Origin: Fistulifera solaris
Taxonomy: Eukaryota > Bacillariophyta > Bacillariophyceae > Naviculales > Stauroneidaceae
Reading direction: 5' to 3'
Assembly (NCBI GenBank): GCA_030295235.1
Contig: AP026125.1
Coordinates: forward strand, 806,001 to 870,000
Length of the DNA stretch: 64,000 nt
Shown here: positions 10,445 to 21,349 of the stretch, piece by piece
Layout of the letters: each line of letters starts with the position of its first letter
Position numbering within the stretch: position 1 is the stretch's first letter
The notes under the pieces: model-generated
The model's database searches: none
What the model was told of the DNA's origin: nothing
The model's input: only the letters and a program-made list of their open reading frames with translations
Translations under genes and position numbers: made by a program

Positions 10445-12305
10445 ATGTTGATTCATATTCAAATCTATTCGACCGAGTGGACACGAGGAGAACCGCCGCA
10501 GCAAGAATTTCATGCATCTCTGGCGACAAGCAAGAGCAATGATCATTTCCTCACCATTGGACGAAAGGAAGGGGATATTTTACTTACCGACAAGAGCGTA
10601 TCGCGCGAACATGTCATCTTGAAAGTGGCGAGTACAATAAATAGAGAAAAGACTTATTTGGCATCCACTCCGGAAGAGAAAGCCGCTTGCGAAGAGGACG
10701 ATGACGGGCTGTGTTTAGTGCTTCACAACGTGGGTAAGCTGGGAACTTATTTGGCCACGGAAGAAGACCGAGAGCACATTTCTGTAAATAAGAACGGAGG
10801 AGATTCTTCCGGAACGGACGAGACGGACGACGAAGAAGCGATCAAGGCGTCACAAAAAGATCAAAACCCTGTAACGGTGTCAGCGGCTACAAAACAATTC
10901 TTTCCCGGCAAAGCGATCCGTCTTAAAGAAATTACGTCGCCTCTTGTCTTAGAAGCTTTATCAAAGAGCGACGGGCGAGTTGTACTTCAATGTGGGAAGC
11001 TGGGAACGACAATTGTCTTGACGCGAAAAGTAATAGAAGTTTTGGTTTCCGGAACGGGTCCTCACGGTTACTCGGACTGGAAGAAAGCAAACTTTTATAA
11101 GCTAGGCTTACGACAATCCAGCCGATTCGTCCTTGGGCGTACCAGCATGGTTCTCAGTCAAAAAGAAAATTAAGTCTACATCAGGTTTCTGCGTGGTCTC
11201 GGAATCTTCCCATTGTGACCTTCGATTATCTATACGCCTACGCCAACGCCAGAAAGTATCTAACAGACCCGCTCTTTCCATTGAATCCAAAAGATTACGA
11301 ACCAGCAGCAGATGAGCACCAGTTTTGGGGTAATGTGGCTGATCCCAAGCTCTTGTCTTCGTGTACATTGCTGAGTACAGCAGAAAGTGACATGGAAACG
11401 CTGGCCGAAGCCGCGGGAGCCACAGTCGAAAAGCTTTACGACGAGGGTTCGAAAACCAGCACTGCAGAGATGATAAAGCGTGCGCAGCTGATATTGGATT
11501 CGACTCTCACTGTTTTGGTCTTATCGAAAAAAGACCAAAAAAGATTGATACTGAATTACGATCAAAAGCGGAGTTGCGACTCGTGAAGTCAGAGGACTTC
11601 GTAAGTGCCATCATGGAACAAGTGCTTCCGAGAGACACAGAAGGGGAAGTGGTTGGTCGCGTGAAAGCCAAACGTGTTTTGTCGGACGTAAATATGGTGG
11701 AGAACGAAGAACTGTCTCCTGTGAAGGAAGCTGAAACTGATGTAACAGAAGTCGCGGATGATAACGACCCTACTGCACCGCCATTAGAAGCCGATGACGC
11801 AATTATGATGCAAGACGATTCGGATCATCATTCCCTACCGAAATCGCCATCAAGGGACGAGACGGACAGCGTGGCAGCACCAAGTAAAGCCACGGAATCA
11901 AGGTCGGCAAGCCCTGCACCTAAACGTAGAAAGATTGCAACAGCCAGCGGTAAAGGCTGGTTCCGTGCAGCTCCGTTGGATCGCAGTGCCTACATTAGTT
12001 CAAAAGACACCAATCTTGCTGATCCCGACTCCCCGGTAGCGGTGGCTTTGACCGATATTTGCACGGATTTGATTCTACCAAATAAGAACAAGGGACCATC
12101 ACGCAATGCAAGAATTACCAGCGGTCCAGACTTTCGTGCTTTTCGCAAAAACCGCATCTTATCCGTTCCTACCCATTCGCAAATTGAGCTTCGGTCGGTT
12201 CTTCCGCGAGAAGTAGATCAATTGATAGAAGACTATGAGGAACAAGAGGTTTCCTTGGCACAGCAAAGAATGCGCACGGACGATTTATTCAGAGATGCAA
12301 GCTAA
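10445..12305 (+). CDS. NBN: Nibrin (NBS1), MRE11-RAD50-NBS1 complex subunit; two frameshifts
   Basis: Scaffold of the MRN complex, which senses and processes DNA double-strand breaks and recruits ATM. An N-terminal FHA domain is seen (FLTIGRKEGDILLTDKSVS, then SREH), with its last strands near HNVGKLGTYL. A BRCT-like region follows, ending NLPIVTFDYLYAYANARKYL. A long acidic, Ser/Pro-rich middle holds basic PKRRKIA. The C-terminus has FRAFRKNRI, resembling the nibrin MRE11-binding basic block, then an acidic helix and TDDLFRDAS, matching the conserved nibrin DDLFR end. This order FHA-BRCT-linker-MRE11/ATM motifs is diagnostic. The frame breaks at A5 (11160-11164) and A6 (11537-11542); one extra A at each joins all parts into 620 residues. 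Identification rests on motifs, as nibrin diverges fast. No introns. Confidence 0.85.
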
Positions 12306-12966
12306 AACTAATTTTGACGAAATAATTGTGAAGCCTGAATGAATAGATGGATGCGCTCTTAGCTAACATTCGCGTTGGTGATAGACGCTCTCTAGCTAGA
12401 AGTTATCAGCCAGATAGATGATAGATGTCAAACGCGACAACCACTTACTCTACTAATCTGAGACGTCACGCTGCGTCACATGTCACATGTCACGTCATGG
12501 ATGACCGTTCACAAAATCATTTAAGGTCTCACGTGTCGTAGAGGTTACGTTTATTACGCCAAATGCCAATTGCCGAATAATGCCGTTAAGTTTCTGTACG
12601 TTGTACTTTAACAAGGATTGTCGAGGATTTCTTCCAAGTGGATTCTTTCGTCTACGATTTTGTTCCAACGAAAAGACAGGTGACTGTACACCAAAGACCA
12701 TACAAAAAGTAGCAGCTTCATTGCAAACTGTAGCCATCCGGTAATGAATCCAGTCGGAGTTCAATCCCGCTTTCCCGCCTCCGCCATTTTCACCCACTCA
12801 GATGCAAAGAGACCGCCCACTCAGCAATCAGCACAGCACGCGCAATAAAATCCGAAGCTTTGTTACAAAATAAAAACTCTGGAGACACGATACCCTCGTT
12901 GACGATAATCGGTAAACAATTTTATTGTTAGTGCCGATCCTTTGTAATTATTTTATTTCATCGAAC
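12306..12966. other. Intergenic, nothing recognised
   Basis: A 660-bp gap before the heat-shock-factor gene. It contains short repeats such as GTCACATGTCACATGTCACGTC near 12475-12497. The one open frame (100 codons on the minus strand, 12495-12797) resembles nothing known. Probably terminator and promoter sequence. Confidence 0.4.
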
Positions 12967-14414
12967 ATGACGACCAAGGCCTCGGATATTAGTCAAGATG
13001 TTCCCATCTTTCTACGCAGTAAGTTTTTCAATGCGGCGGTCACACCCGTACAGCGTCTACTGTTTCCCACGTGAAGCGGATCGGACATTTCATCTCTTTC
13101 GATACTTGAGTTCTTCTTCTTTATCCTGCAATGATTAGTTCATTTCAACTAACACTTTTCTCTTTGTTCGACTCACTTTGTTATTCCTGTTAATCGTATT
13201 CAGAAACGTTTCATATGATCGATACCTGCGACGCCAGCATTGCAGGATGGTCCGACGATGGTGAAACGTTTGTTGTGAAGGACCCCGTCAAATTTGAACG
13301 CACCATTATCCCGCAATTCTTCAAGCATTCGAAATTCAGCAGCTTTGTGAGGGTAAGTACGATCAAAACCTCTAAGTTTGGTGAGCACAAGGCATTTATC
13401 TAACTCACGCTGTTCCCGATCGTGCAGCAATTAAATTTCTACTCGTTCCGTAAGATCAAGTACGTCGATAGCATTCGCATTGATCCCAAGTTGGAAGCGG
13501 AGACTGCAAACTTTTGGCGATTTCGGCATGAAAACTTTCGAAAGGGTCGACCGGATCTGTTAACGGAAATCAAGCGGATGAATGGCCAGAAGAGCACTAC
13601 CTCTCCTTCGGACAAATTACCCACCAAAGAAGTACAGTCAATAGAAGTCGAAAGTAGTACTGAAGTAGAAGTACAAACGCTCAAGAAACGCATTGAAGAG
13701 ATGACAAAGAATATCGATAGCCTCACGGCGATGGTGAAGAAAGTGAGTCTCAAGCAGGAGGAACAACTGAGCAAACCGACCGTGAATGATAATGTTCCTG
13801 TAGGATCGAAGCGAGTCAAAATGGATTTGTCGGAAGATGAAGATAAACCGGACGCGATGCTAAGTAACATGGATCTTGATGATATGGTTCTGCCGGTTCT
13901 GTCCATCCCTGAGCCCGAAGCCATCGTACATCGAGAAACCACCGACTGTACGCAAGTCAGCGATAATCAGTTTGTTGACGAGCTCTTTAACGCCTTTACT
14001 GAGGACGACGAAGACTTGCTTATCGGATCATTGCACGGAAGTTCACAATCGAAAAATGAGACCTGGGAAGAATCTAACCGACCCGACCCTGAGATGATGA
14101 ACCGACTCAGCAATGCATTGGCGTTGTTGCCGAAGGACCTTCAATGTATGATCATTGATCGTCTTATTGCGGCCATCATGAGCTCTGACGCACTTGAGAA
14201 CAGTGCTTTTATCGCTGCCGCAATTCAAGACGCGGAATTAAAAAAGGTACTTCCAGCGGATGTAACGCCTGCTACTCCAGAAGAAAAGACGAAGCCCTTC
14301 AATGTGGCAGCTGCTACACTTGCCGCCATGTTACATCACTACAATTCCCAAGTCAAGGAGAAACACCCCAAGTCGGAACATAAATCAATTCCGGTCATCC
14401 CTGTTCATGCTTAA
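12967..14414 (+). CDS. Heat-shock-factor-type transcription factor; two introns
   Basis: DNA-binding regulator of the HSF family, which is expanded in diatoms. Exons 12967-13018, 13204-13352 and 13428-14414 are joined by GT-AG introns of 185 and 75 bp and give 395 residues. The HSF domain spans all three: IFLRKTFHMIDTC, then AGWSDDGETFVVKD, then FFKHSKFSSFVRQLNFYSF, the last being the recognition helix and turn. A diatom-type extension of the wing (YVDSIRIDPKLEAETANFW) follows, then RFRHENFRKGRPDLL. Residues of about 150-190 form a heptad coiled coil (VEVQTLKKRIEEMTKNI) for oligomerisation. The acidic C-terminal half includes MDLDDMVLPVLSIPEPEA, a possible activation region. Intact. Family call certain; whether it responds to heat is not visible. 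Confidence 0.95.
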
Positions 14415-14765
14415 AGCAGAGGTACCTGTGTATACGATTCGCCTGAGGAACTCGTGAATTGAAGAAAGATCTTTGAAGTCACTTGATCTGCTTATTTGCA
14501 TCATCTTTACGCATTAAAAACTGCAGGACTGAGGAATGCTAGCGCAAACGGCGCTTGTTTAGGTCGCCCACCAGTCAGTTTTCTACATATTTTTATCTAC
14601 GTAGCTTTTAACCTTAGAAAAAGAATTTTTACACAATGAGTCCCGTCACAGCTACCTCTTCTTCCCTCCCCCCTGCTTTCTTAGCAGCTTTTCGTTCACG
14701 AGATGAGCTAAACGATGACGATGTTCCTCCGCTTTTCACAGGCGAAAGTTCGCTCGGGCGCCCTT
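14415..14765. other. Short convergent spacer
   Basis: Tail-to-tail spacer of 351 bp between the HSF and MutS2 genes. A plus-strand frame from the ATG at 14636 runs 83 codons into the MutS2 3' end; it has no recognisable domain and I do not call it a gene. Confidence 0.35.
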
Positions 14766-17246
14766 TCACCCGAGATAGGATAACTGCAAGACGACGACGA
14801 GAGTCGGGGACGCTCTTGTATCCGCAACGTCATCATTTTGTTCCCAAACGCTGTCATAGTCCCAGACACCGATCTCGTGTCGCTTGAGCACCAATGGTCG
14901 GGCAACATCTATGCCATTAGCTGAAGCGCTAGCGAAATCACCGACAAAAGACGGCATGACTGCAATTTCATCAGGAGAGGAAACGATATCTGACGAGCTC
15001 ACGACTGAAGCCTGCATTCCATCCAAATCGCCCTCCTGAATAATCACAACCATTTCGCCGTCCACAGGATTGTAGTCGTTTGGCAAAATTTTGATGCCAC
15101 GTTCCTTCAATCGCTCCTTCTCAGTCTTCACCTGTTTTCTTACGACTCTTATTTGCGTTATCGTTTCGCCAACAATCTCCAGAGGGGATCCATTTTGTGC
15201 CTTATTTAGCTCCCAGTAACATGAGTTCAGTCTGCTTTCCAGTCTTTGAAAATGCTCATCATATGAGGAAGCCAGCGAAAGCATCGCTCTACGGATACGC
15301 TCCATATCTTCGCGGTAGAGTTCGGCTTGCGCTCGTGCTTCTTCGGCAAGCTGGATCTGTTTCTGTAATGATGTATTCAAAGCGTGGTAGGTCGAAGCAT
15401 TCTGAGCACTGTCGCTGTTTTGGGCAAGAAGATTTTCTGCTCTCTGGAGTACGTCCATAGGGAGTGGAGGAGAACAGCGATTAGCCGCCCCGAGCGCATA
15501 CGACTCCCCGATTATCCCGTACTGGAGTTGAAAAGCAGGCAGGCTAAATTTCGACCTCTGTTCAGCGTTTGGTTTAAGAAGTACTGCAGCGCATTCATAC
15601 ATCTCGTTTTCAAATGACAGACTTTTCAGACGTGTTGAATGAGTCGTTGCAATGACACGACAGGAAGTAATAGCGGATAGTTTGTCAAGGATTGCTTCCG
15701 CTATAGCCCCGCCAGCGTTGGCTTCTGTACCAGCACCGAGCTCGTCCATGATGATAAGATGCGATGAAGGTTGAGACAACGTACTTTCCGACAAAACGCT
15801 GTTTAGAATACCAGAATATGTCGATAATTGGGCTGTGAAAGTGGACTGTCCATTTTCCGAGTCTTGCCCGTCACCGATGGAAACATGTAGGACATCAAAG
15901 AAGTCTACTCGTGGCCGATCATGCACATGAGGGCTCATTGGTATCGGAACACCGGCTTTAGAGAACGCCGAAACAATGCCAAACGCTTTTGCAGCTAGTG
16001 TTTTCCCTCCACCGTTCGGTCCACCAATAATCAGTATTCGCTTGTTGTCATTCATCTGGAGGTCTATCGGAACAACCATGCGGTCATGTACCATTCGTTG
16101 GAGTAGGAGAGGGTGCCTGAATTGCTTCACGTCAATACATCCATTCAGATCCATTGACGGTATTTGACCACCAGACATTACGCTGTAAGCAGCTTTCGCG
16201 AAGCAAGAGTCGATTTTCGCCACCTTCTCCAATCCCTCATCGATAGCTTGAAGTTCACTGCACATGATCCGTACAAAACCATTTTTGATCTCGTCTTCTC
16301 GAGCGTCAATTTCAGCTGTCAAATCAATAATCTTGGCTTCAGAAACACCAATCGACCTGTATTCACTAAGCTTATCTTCCAGAATACCCATAACCGGAAA
16401 TTTATCGCGGTTGATTTGAAAGGTGTAAGAATTACGACCCGTTGGATCGGTAATGGATCGTACGCGCACAACTTTTACAGAACCATGAATCTCCTCCCAA
16501 ACTGGTTCAAGTGCCAAGGCATTGATCTGAAGACCGATAGCGGCGAGACGAGGCATCCATGTTTGACTTTGTTCTGCCCATCTATGAGCATTCAATAAAG
16601 TTTCGATCACTTTTTCGGCCTGTAGAATATGCTCCAACGTCCACTCTTCCGTGGATGAGAAAAGCAACCAGTCATCGTAATCTGTCAAGGGTATTGTTTT
16701 GGTATCGAAAGGTCCTAAGTCATCGCCATAAATTGAGGGATGAGTTAAATTGAGACCATTGTCACAATTCAAAACACGAATAGCCTCTTCCGTCAAATCA
16801 TACAATTCCTTTGCTTCCTGCACCGATTGAGCAATCGACACGCTCGAATGAGCCCTACTTCTTTGTCCCAGTATTGTGTAATCGGATCGAGAGACACGAC
16901 GGCGCTTGGCATGAACTGGTGAACTGTGAAAAGGATTTGTGGGTACTGCCGTATCTTTTCTACCTACATAACGCATGATTGCATTGTATCCTCGCTTCGT
17001 ACCCGTGTGAGCAGCAATATCGCTGAATATAGGGTACAGGTCGAGGGAGCGCACCAATTCCGAAGGAAATTCTTCCACGTCATCGCTCTTATCATCCTTT
17101 GAACCAAAGAGAGTCACATCATGAGGTTCTCGAGACCATCTTTTCCACGTAGAGTGCGAGGTAGTGGTACGTAGAGAAGTTGCCGACCAACTGAATGTAA
17201 CGGCGGAGAAGGGGAGCAAAGGAAGAATCACGTATTTTGAAAGCAT
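14766..17246 (-). CDS. MutS2-family ATPase without Smr domain, probably organelle-targeted
   Basis: Homologue of bacterial MutS2, a DNA- or ribosome-associated ABC-type ATPase. I choose the Met at 17246, because MLSKYVILPLLPFSAVTFSW looks like a signal or transit leader; an upstream in-frame Met at 17279 adds 11 residues. From there it is 826 residues. The clamp and lever region is followed by the ATPase core: Walker A IGGPNGGGKT, the Q-loop/STF region (NGQSTFTAQLSTYSGIL), Walker B LIIMDELGAGTE and the switch IATTHSTRLKSL. A coiled coil follows (EEARAQAELYREDMERIRR) and then a short KOW-like part (VDGEMVVIIQEGDLDG). MutS2 proteins usually end with a Smr nuclease domain; here the protein stops about 45 residues after that part. 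Intact frame, no introns. Family call strong; function in a plastid is inferred. Confidence 0.9.
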   Translation of the reverse strand: MLSKYVILPLLPFSAVTFSWSATSLRTTTSHSTWKRWSREPHDVTLFGSKDDKSDDVEEFPSELVRSLDLYPIFSDIAAHTGTKRGYNAIMRYVGRKDTAVPTNPFHSSPVHAKRRRVSRSDYTILGQRSRAHSSVSIAQSVQEAKELYDLTEEAIRVLNCDNGLNLTHPSIYGDDLGPFDTKTIPLTDYDDWLLFSSTEEWTLEHILQAEKVIETLLNAHRWAEQSQTWMPRLAAIGLQINALALEPVWEEIHGSVKVVRVRSITDPTGRNSYTFQINRDKFPVMGILEDKLSEYRSIGVSEAKIIDLTAEIDAREDEIKNGFVRIMCSELQAIDEGLEKVAKIDSCFAKAAYSVMSGGQIPSMDLNGCIDVKQFRHPLLLQRMVHDRMVVPIDLQMNDNKRILIIGGPNGGGKTLAAKAFGIVSAFSKAGVPIPMSPHVHDRPRVDFFDVLHVSIGDGQDSENGQSTFTAQLSTYSGILNSVLSESTLSQPSSHLIIMDELGAGTEANAGGAIAEAILDKLSAITSCRVIATTHSTRLKSLSFENEMYECAAVLLKPNAEQRSKFSLPAFQLQYGIIGESYALGAANRCSPPLPMDVLQRAENLLAQNSDSAQNASTYHALNTSLQKQIQLAEEARAQAELYREDMERIRRAMLSLASSYDEHFQRLESRLNSCYWELNKAQNGSPLEIVGETITQIRVVRKQVKTEKERLKERGIKILPNDYNPVDGEMVVIIQEGDLDGMQASVVSSSDIVSSPDEIAVMPSFVGDFASASANGIDVARPLVLKRHEIGVWDYDSVWEQNDDVADTRASPTLVVVLQLSYLG

Positions 17247-18406
17247 TTTACTGGCGCAATAAACACAACCGTTATTCACGCTTTGGATGAACTAAAGGTG
17301 CACCATTACAATGCGTTCATTACGCCGTCGCAGATAGGAAAGTTAACATAGATAGAAATCAAGATGAAATCGGTGGTGTGGAATATTGGTAATATTGCAA
17401 ATGTATGATGTCTGTAGCGTTTAGCGTTCGTCTTCATTCTTCGTCATCATTCATTCATCATTCATTCTCGTTTCGAGTTTTTCAAAAAGCGCGCAAAAAA
17501 ATGACGTCCCAAAAAACAAAAAAAAACTGGTTAAGTAAGATACTATAAAGAGTACCGGTAAGCTTCTAAGCTTATTTTCAACTACCAGGTATTAACTTTA
17601 GTACTCCAATACTCAGTCGACTGAAGTTTCTGCAAGGCTTTTCGGCGCACTGAATCCAGGCATGCATTTAATGTAATGTTACTAAACGATTATGTTTTTG
17701 ATCATGGGGGTTTCCAATGTAAGGAACGACGAATGGAGCTCAAAACATGATGAACGAACGGACATTATTAATTCATTATCGAAGTCGTGGCGAAAAACGG
17801 ACAACACTTCACTCGATAGTAAATACGAAAGACAACGTTTCGCAAGGCTCTTCGACGTAAAAAAAATATTGGTGTGTAATGAAAAACGCTGCAATAACCT
17901 TGTTTGATTGCAACGATGACAAATGAAGCTCAAGAGACTTTGACGAACGAATGAATTGTTGGTAACATTATTGTTGCACGAAAGAAGATTGATTCGTGAC
18001 TGAAGTGCAGTCGTGGATAAGTTGATAGTAAACTCTAGAAAAAATACGGCCGTATTTTTTAGGTAAACTTTGGAATATACTACGTACAGTATTAGAATAC
18101 GACACACAACGTCTCGCAGGTTTTTCGACGGAAAAGTATCAAGGCGCGTAACCTTGATGCAAACGCTGCTAAAGCCTATTTGATTGCAACAACGAAAAAT
18201 GGATCTAAAGAAAAATTAGCGAATGAGCCGTGCTGAAGAATTATGAGAAAGTGAGAATTGCCATATTGAGTAAATTCTAGCAATTTTTTTCATTTACAGA
18301 ATCGTGTTCCCGCTCAGAAAAATTGAAGTTACTTGCCGGTAGTTGTTTTAGCGTAACGTGGATAATCACTTTCTTTTATATCTCGTACAGCACTCATTTT
18401 CCTGAT
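17247..18406. other. Non-coding region with a diverged direct repeat
   Basis: No gene recognised in 1.16 kb. Two segments about 280 bp apart (roughly 17815-17965 and 18085-18240) share a decayed pattern: an ACGACA/CAACGT block, TTCGACG followed by A-rich sequence, AACCTTG, and TTTGATTGCAAC. A 23-bp imperfect palindrome lies at 17994-18016. There are A runs at 17497-17525 and many ATTCATTC copies around 17435-17465. Confidence 0.5.
17994..18016. repeat. CACGACTG inverted repeat, copy 4
   Basis: TCGTGACTG-AAGTG-CAGTCGTGG, reverse orientation of the same hairpin, between the MutS2 and hydrolase genes. Confidence 0.7.
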
Positions 18407-19405
18407 CTAATAAAGCTTAACAGCGCTCTTCACAGGAACGCCGTCCGACCATTGACCCATATCAAACCCGAGGTCAGTTACAGCCGTTCCACCAATAACT
18501 TGGTCAAGAGCAGACCATGTAAATCTCCAATCAAAACTGTCCTGTCTAGCTTCCCTCCTCTTCGCCAGTGGCTGTATATGATCGGCACTCAATGAAGGAT
18601 GGCCGTGTTTGTCGCTTTGTGCTTGATACCAAGCCTTACTTGTGCTGCCAAGAGCCTCGTATGATGGTAAAATATCTTGTTCGGAGGCAATCGTGTCATC
18701 ATTACCATGGATTACCGCAATCGGAAAGGTTGTACTAGGAGCCGCTTCTGGCACATCAATGTCCTCTCCGAATCGAAAGAAAAAGAGAGTGGTAATAATG
18801 CCAGGAATGGCACTGAATCCCGCTGGTTGCGGGCTCGCAACAACAGCCGCCTCGATTGGATCAACGGTGTTTAATGATCCCCACATCATTGCAAATGCGC
18901 CTCCCATCGAATGGCCATACAAAAATACTTTTCCGACAGACGGAAGTGAATCGAGTGCTTCAGTGACAACCTCCCCAGCACGTTTGACCCATCTTGCCGG
19001 CGATGATCTTTGCGAGAGCTGAACTGCCCATCCAAGTAACTTCCCACGAAATATTTCACAAGATCCTTCCTGCATTTGCGGGTAAATTACATAGTTCCCT
19101 TGTTTCACAAGATGTTCAATATGTCCTTCATAAAAGTCTGGGCTTGTAATTCCGAACCCGTGTAAGTATACAATGGCATCAGTTGGATCGGATTTGGGTA
19201 TCTGGGGTGAATATATCCAAACACGTGTGCCATGCAGACAGCTTCCTTGCTCTCGAACCGAAAAATTCGGTGAAATGTATGTGAAATCGGGTTTGGCGGG
19301 CGGTTTGGCTTCTCTTCCAATATCTGCTGTGACGAGATGGACCGGAGCCAGCACGAGCACAATAATTATTCTCCAGACAATCATCTTGTAGTTTGGTTGT
19401 GGCAT
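18407..19405 (-). CDS. Secreted or lumenal alpha/beta hydrolase
   Basis: Serine hydrolase fold of 332 residues. A signal peptide follows a short N-tail (MIVWRIIIVLVLAPVHLVTA); translation may really begin at that Met, 19384. The oxyanion region is AIVYLHGFGI, the nucleophile Ser sits in YGHSMGGAFA, the acid is probably in IHGNDDTIA, and the His in DKHGHPSL completes the triad. This layout resembles PET hydrolase/chlorophyllase-like and lipase-like secreted esterases, but the substrate cannot be read from the sequence. The N-terminal CLHGTRVWIYSP strand and the conserved QPAGFSAIPG stretch may help a search. Intact, no intron. Head-to-head with the PsbW-like gene, 517 bp apart. Confidence 0.8.
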   Translation of the reverse strand: MPQPNYKMIVWRIIIVLVLAPVHLVTADIGREAKPPAKPDFTYISPNFSVREQGSCLHGTRVWIYSPQIPKSDPTDAIVYLHGFGITSPDFYEGHIEHLVKQGNYVIYPQMQEGSCEIFRGKLLGWAVQLSQRSSPARWVKRAGEVVTEALDSLPSVGKVFLYGHSMGGAFAMMWGSLNTVDPIEAAVVASPQPAGFSAIPGIITTLFFFRFGEDIDVPEAAPSTTFPIAVIHGNDDTIASEQDILPSYEALGSTSKAWYQAQSDKHGHPSLSADHIQPLAKRREARQDSFDWRFTWSALDQVIGGTAVTDLGFDMGQWSDGVPVKSAVKLY

Positions 19406-19922
19406 TCGATTACAAGTTCCAAGTTTTCGCGTTTGTTGTTGTCAACAAGGAAGCGGTGGAAAATAAAAACGTAAACTTTCAAACGACAACTCCCTTTGGC
19501 GAAAAGGTGCCTACATCGTAGACTATAGTGCGACATGCTTGCTCGCTTCTCTAAACTAGAAAGTAGTCTTGGCCCAATCTTTTGTATCTATAAATGCCGA
19601 TGCGATGACTTTACCTACGACTAAATGTCGCACGCACGAATGAAGACTGACGAAACAACGAGAAAAGAGAAACGAGAACAACGAACAAGACCGGCGGACA
19701 CACGCACAAGATACAATTGAAGAGGAATTTGGAATCTTGAAGAGGACCATTTCCATGCACCTTGCACCTTGCGTTTTCTTGAAGCTGCGAAGATCGCAGG
19801 ACGCCTACGTTCGACGTGTGGTAGAGATCCTACGTAAAACTGGCGAATGCCGTAGGTCATCCTATCTTTCTCATCATCTTCAATCATCACTTTCTCTCTT
19901 TGTCAAAGTAAACGATAGCACC
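19406..19922. promoter_or_regulatory. Shared 5' region of the hydrolase and the PsbW-like gene
   Basis: 517-bp divergent spacer. The frame of the PsbW-like gene is open upstream to 19737, but the signal peptide starts only at 19923, so this stretch is taken as leader. No defined element is recognised. Confidence 0.4.
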
Positions 19923-20561
19923 ATGATGTCACGAATCCTTGCTCTTTTTGCCCTTATCGCATCGGCCTCTGCCTTTGTCCCCGCCAGCACTTCGGCAGGT
20001 ATGTTGAAACGAGGATCTAGCACAATCGTTGAGCTCAAAGCAGAGATGCAGCAACCTCCGGCACTATGCGGGCCGTGCGGACGATGCGTTGAGACTCTTA
20101 TTTGCTTTCATAGAATGTTTAGATGCATCTCTGCAAGATCAGTATGTTTAGAACGTCACAGAGAATGAGCTATGAATTTTGAGATCAAATCAATCATCAA
20201 TAGTCTTCGCATTCCGAATCCTTTATGTCATACCTTTTTCTCACTGTACTCTTTGCCTTTTTTCAATTCCACAGCTTTCGGCGTTGCCAAGAGCTCCAGT
20301 GCTTTGAGCATGGCCATGCAAGTCCCTGATGTCAAGAAGGGTATTGCCGCTGCCGTCGCTGGTGCCATGCCCGCCATCCTTTCCTCCACTGCCGCTGTTG
20401 CGACTGAGGGAACAAATGAATGGTTCGGTGTTGACGATCTTCGTCTTTTGGGTGTTCTATTCATCGGTCACTGGTTCATCCTTACTTTGTGGTTCCAGGA
20501 ATACGGCAAGTACGACGAGGAGGAGGACTTCTTTGGCGAAATTGACTACACACGCAAGTAA
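19923..20561 (+). CDS. PsbW-like photosystem II subunit, nucleus-encoded; one intron
   Basis: Small thylakoid protein of 120 residues. Exons 19923-19998 and 20275-20561 are joined across a 276-bp intron (GTATGT...CACAG). The start MMSRILALFALIASASAFVP is a textbook diatom bipartite leader with the ASAF motif and F at +1. A short transit part and a second, thylakoid-type leader follow (KKGIAAAVAGAMPAILSS, then AVA before the mature N-terminus TEGTNEW). The mature part is one membrane helix (LLGVLFIGHWFILTLWF) with an acidic C-tail (KYDEEEDFFGEID). Lumenal N-terminus with EGT, one helix, acidic stromal tail: this fits PsbW, but the diatom PSII subunit PsbG or another single-helix subunit is possible. 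Targeting is clear, subunit identity moderate. Confidence 0.7.
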
Positions 20562-20678
20562 ATTAGTCTAAAATGTACTTGGGGACGTTGCAGTCGCTTG
20601 GCTACAGCGTGCTTTTGGCTTTCACTTGAAACGTTTAACTCATAGACGAATAAAGCGTTAGAGTGGTCTTTTTATAGC

Positions 20679-20687
20679 TACCTGGTA
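20679..20687. repeat. TACCTGGTA 9-mer in the 3' flank of the PsbW-like gene
   Basis: One of five exact copies of TACCTGGTA (either strand) in the non-coding parts of this window; the others are at 17583, 21395, 54340 and 55401. No function known to me. Confidence 0.5.
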
Positions 20688-20834
20688 TTACTCGTCTGTG
20701 CGTTTGTTAGAAGGATTACTGGTATTACGATGTCATCAGAAATACTGTAGTCTACATCGATCGAAAGGATTCATGTAATAAGTCGAAATTGGGTAACCAG
20801 ATAGACAAAATGAATTTAAATTTATTAATTACTG

Positions 20835-21349
20835 TTAGTTCGGTGAAAAGATAGAGGAACTATCTTTGGAGAAATCCATTTCACTCGCAGCCGACGGTGA
20901 AGGCGATTCCATCATGGAATCAAACGAAGGAGGACTTTTCACCGGAGTCGATTGCTGCTGTTGCTCTCCGTGCACTTGACTAGCGTATTTTTGCCAGAAC
21001 CGAGGCATGGGAGGTAGCGTCTTAAGATCTACGGCGTTCTGTTTTTGCAAAATCGCTCGTTGCCGCGCCAGCGCTGACTGGCTATCATTGACGGCGAAAC
21101 CGAGAGGTTCAGGAGCTGTCGGTAGAACTTCGCGACGCAATCGTTCCAATCGCTCTATTTCCTGTTGTTCTAACCTTTCTAGTCTAATGGTCGGAAAGTA
21201 TGAGAACACTAGCACCGTCGAAAAAAATGATTTTTATCATCGCACAGAATAAAATCTTACCCTGATTCGGTTTCTTCTTTTGGACGGGGAAACCATTGCG
21301 GCTCTAAATGACTGTGCAGCAAGTTCTCAGGAAGTCGAAAGGATGACAT
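20835..21349 (-). CDS. Conserved-looking small coiled-coil protein; one intron
   Basis: Not recognised. Two exons, 21261-21349 and 20835-21183, are joined by a 77-bp GT-AG intron and give 145 residues in a continuous frame; the phases fit exactly, which supports a real gene. It begins MSSFRLPENLLHSHLEPQWF, then an acidic/basic helix predicted to coil (LERLEQQEIERLERLRR), a hydrophilic middle (ARQRAILQKQNAVDLKTLPP), the aromatic PRFWQKYASQ and a Ser/Pro-rich tail. No signal peptide or membrane segment. The 3' end is convergent with the PsbW-like gene. It could be a small complex subunit; no function is proposed. Confidence 0.65.

Noticed and set aside
14636-14887. Plus-strand frame of 83 codons overlapping the 3' end of MutS2
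   Set aside because: The overlap with a strong gene on the other strand and an Arg-rich shadow-like second half make it unlikely.
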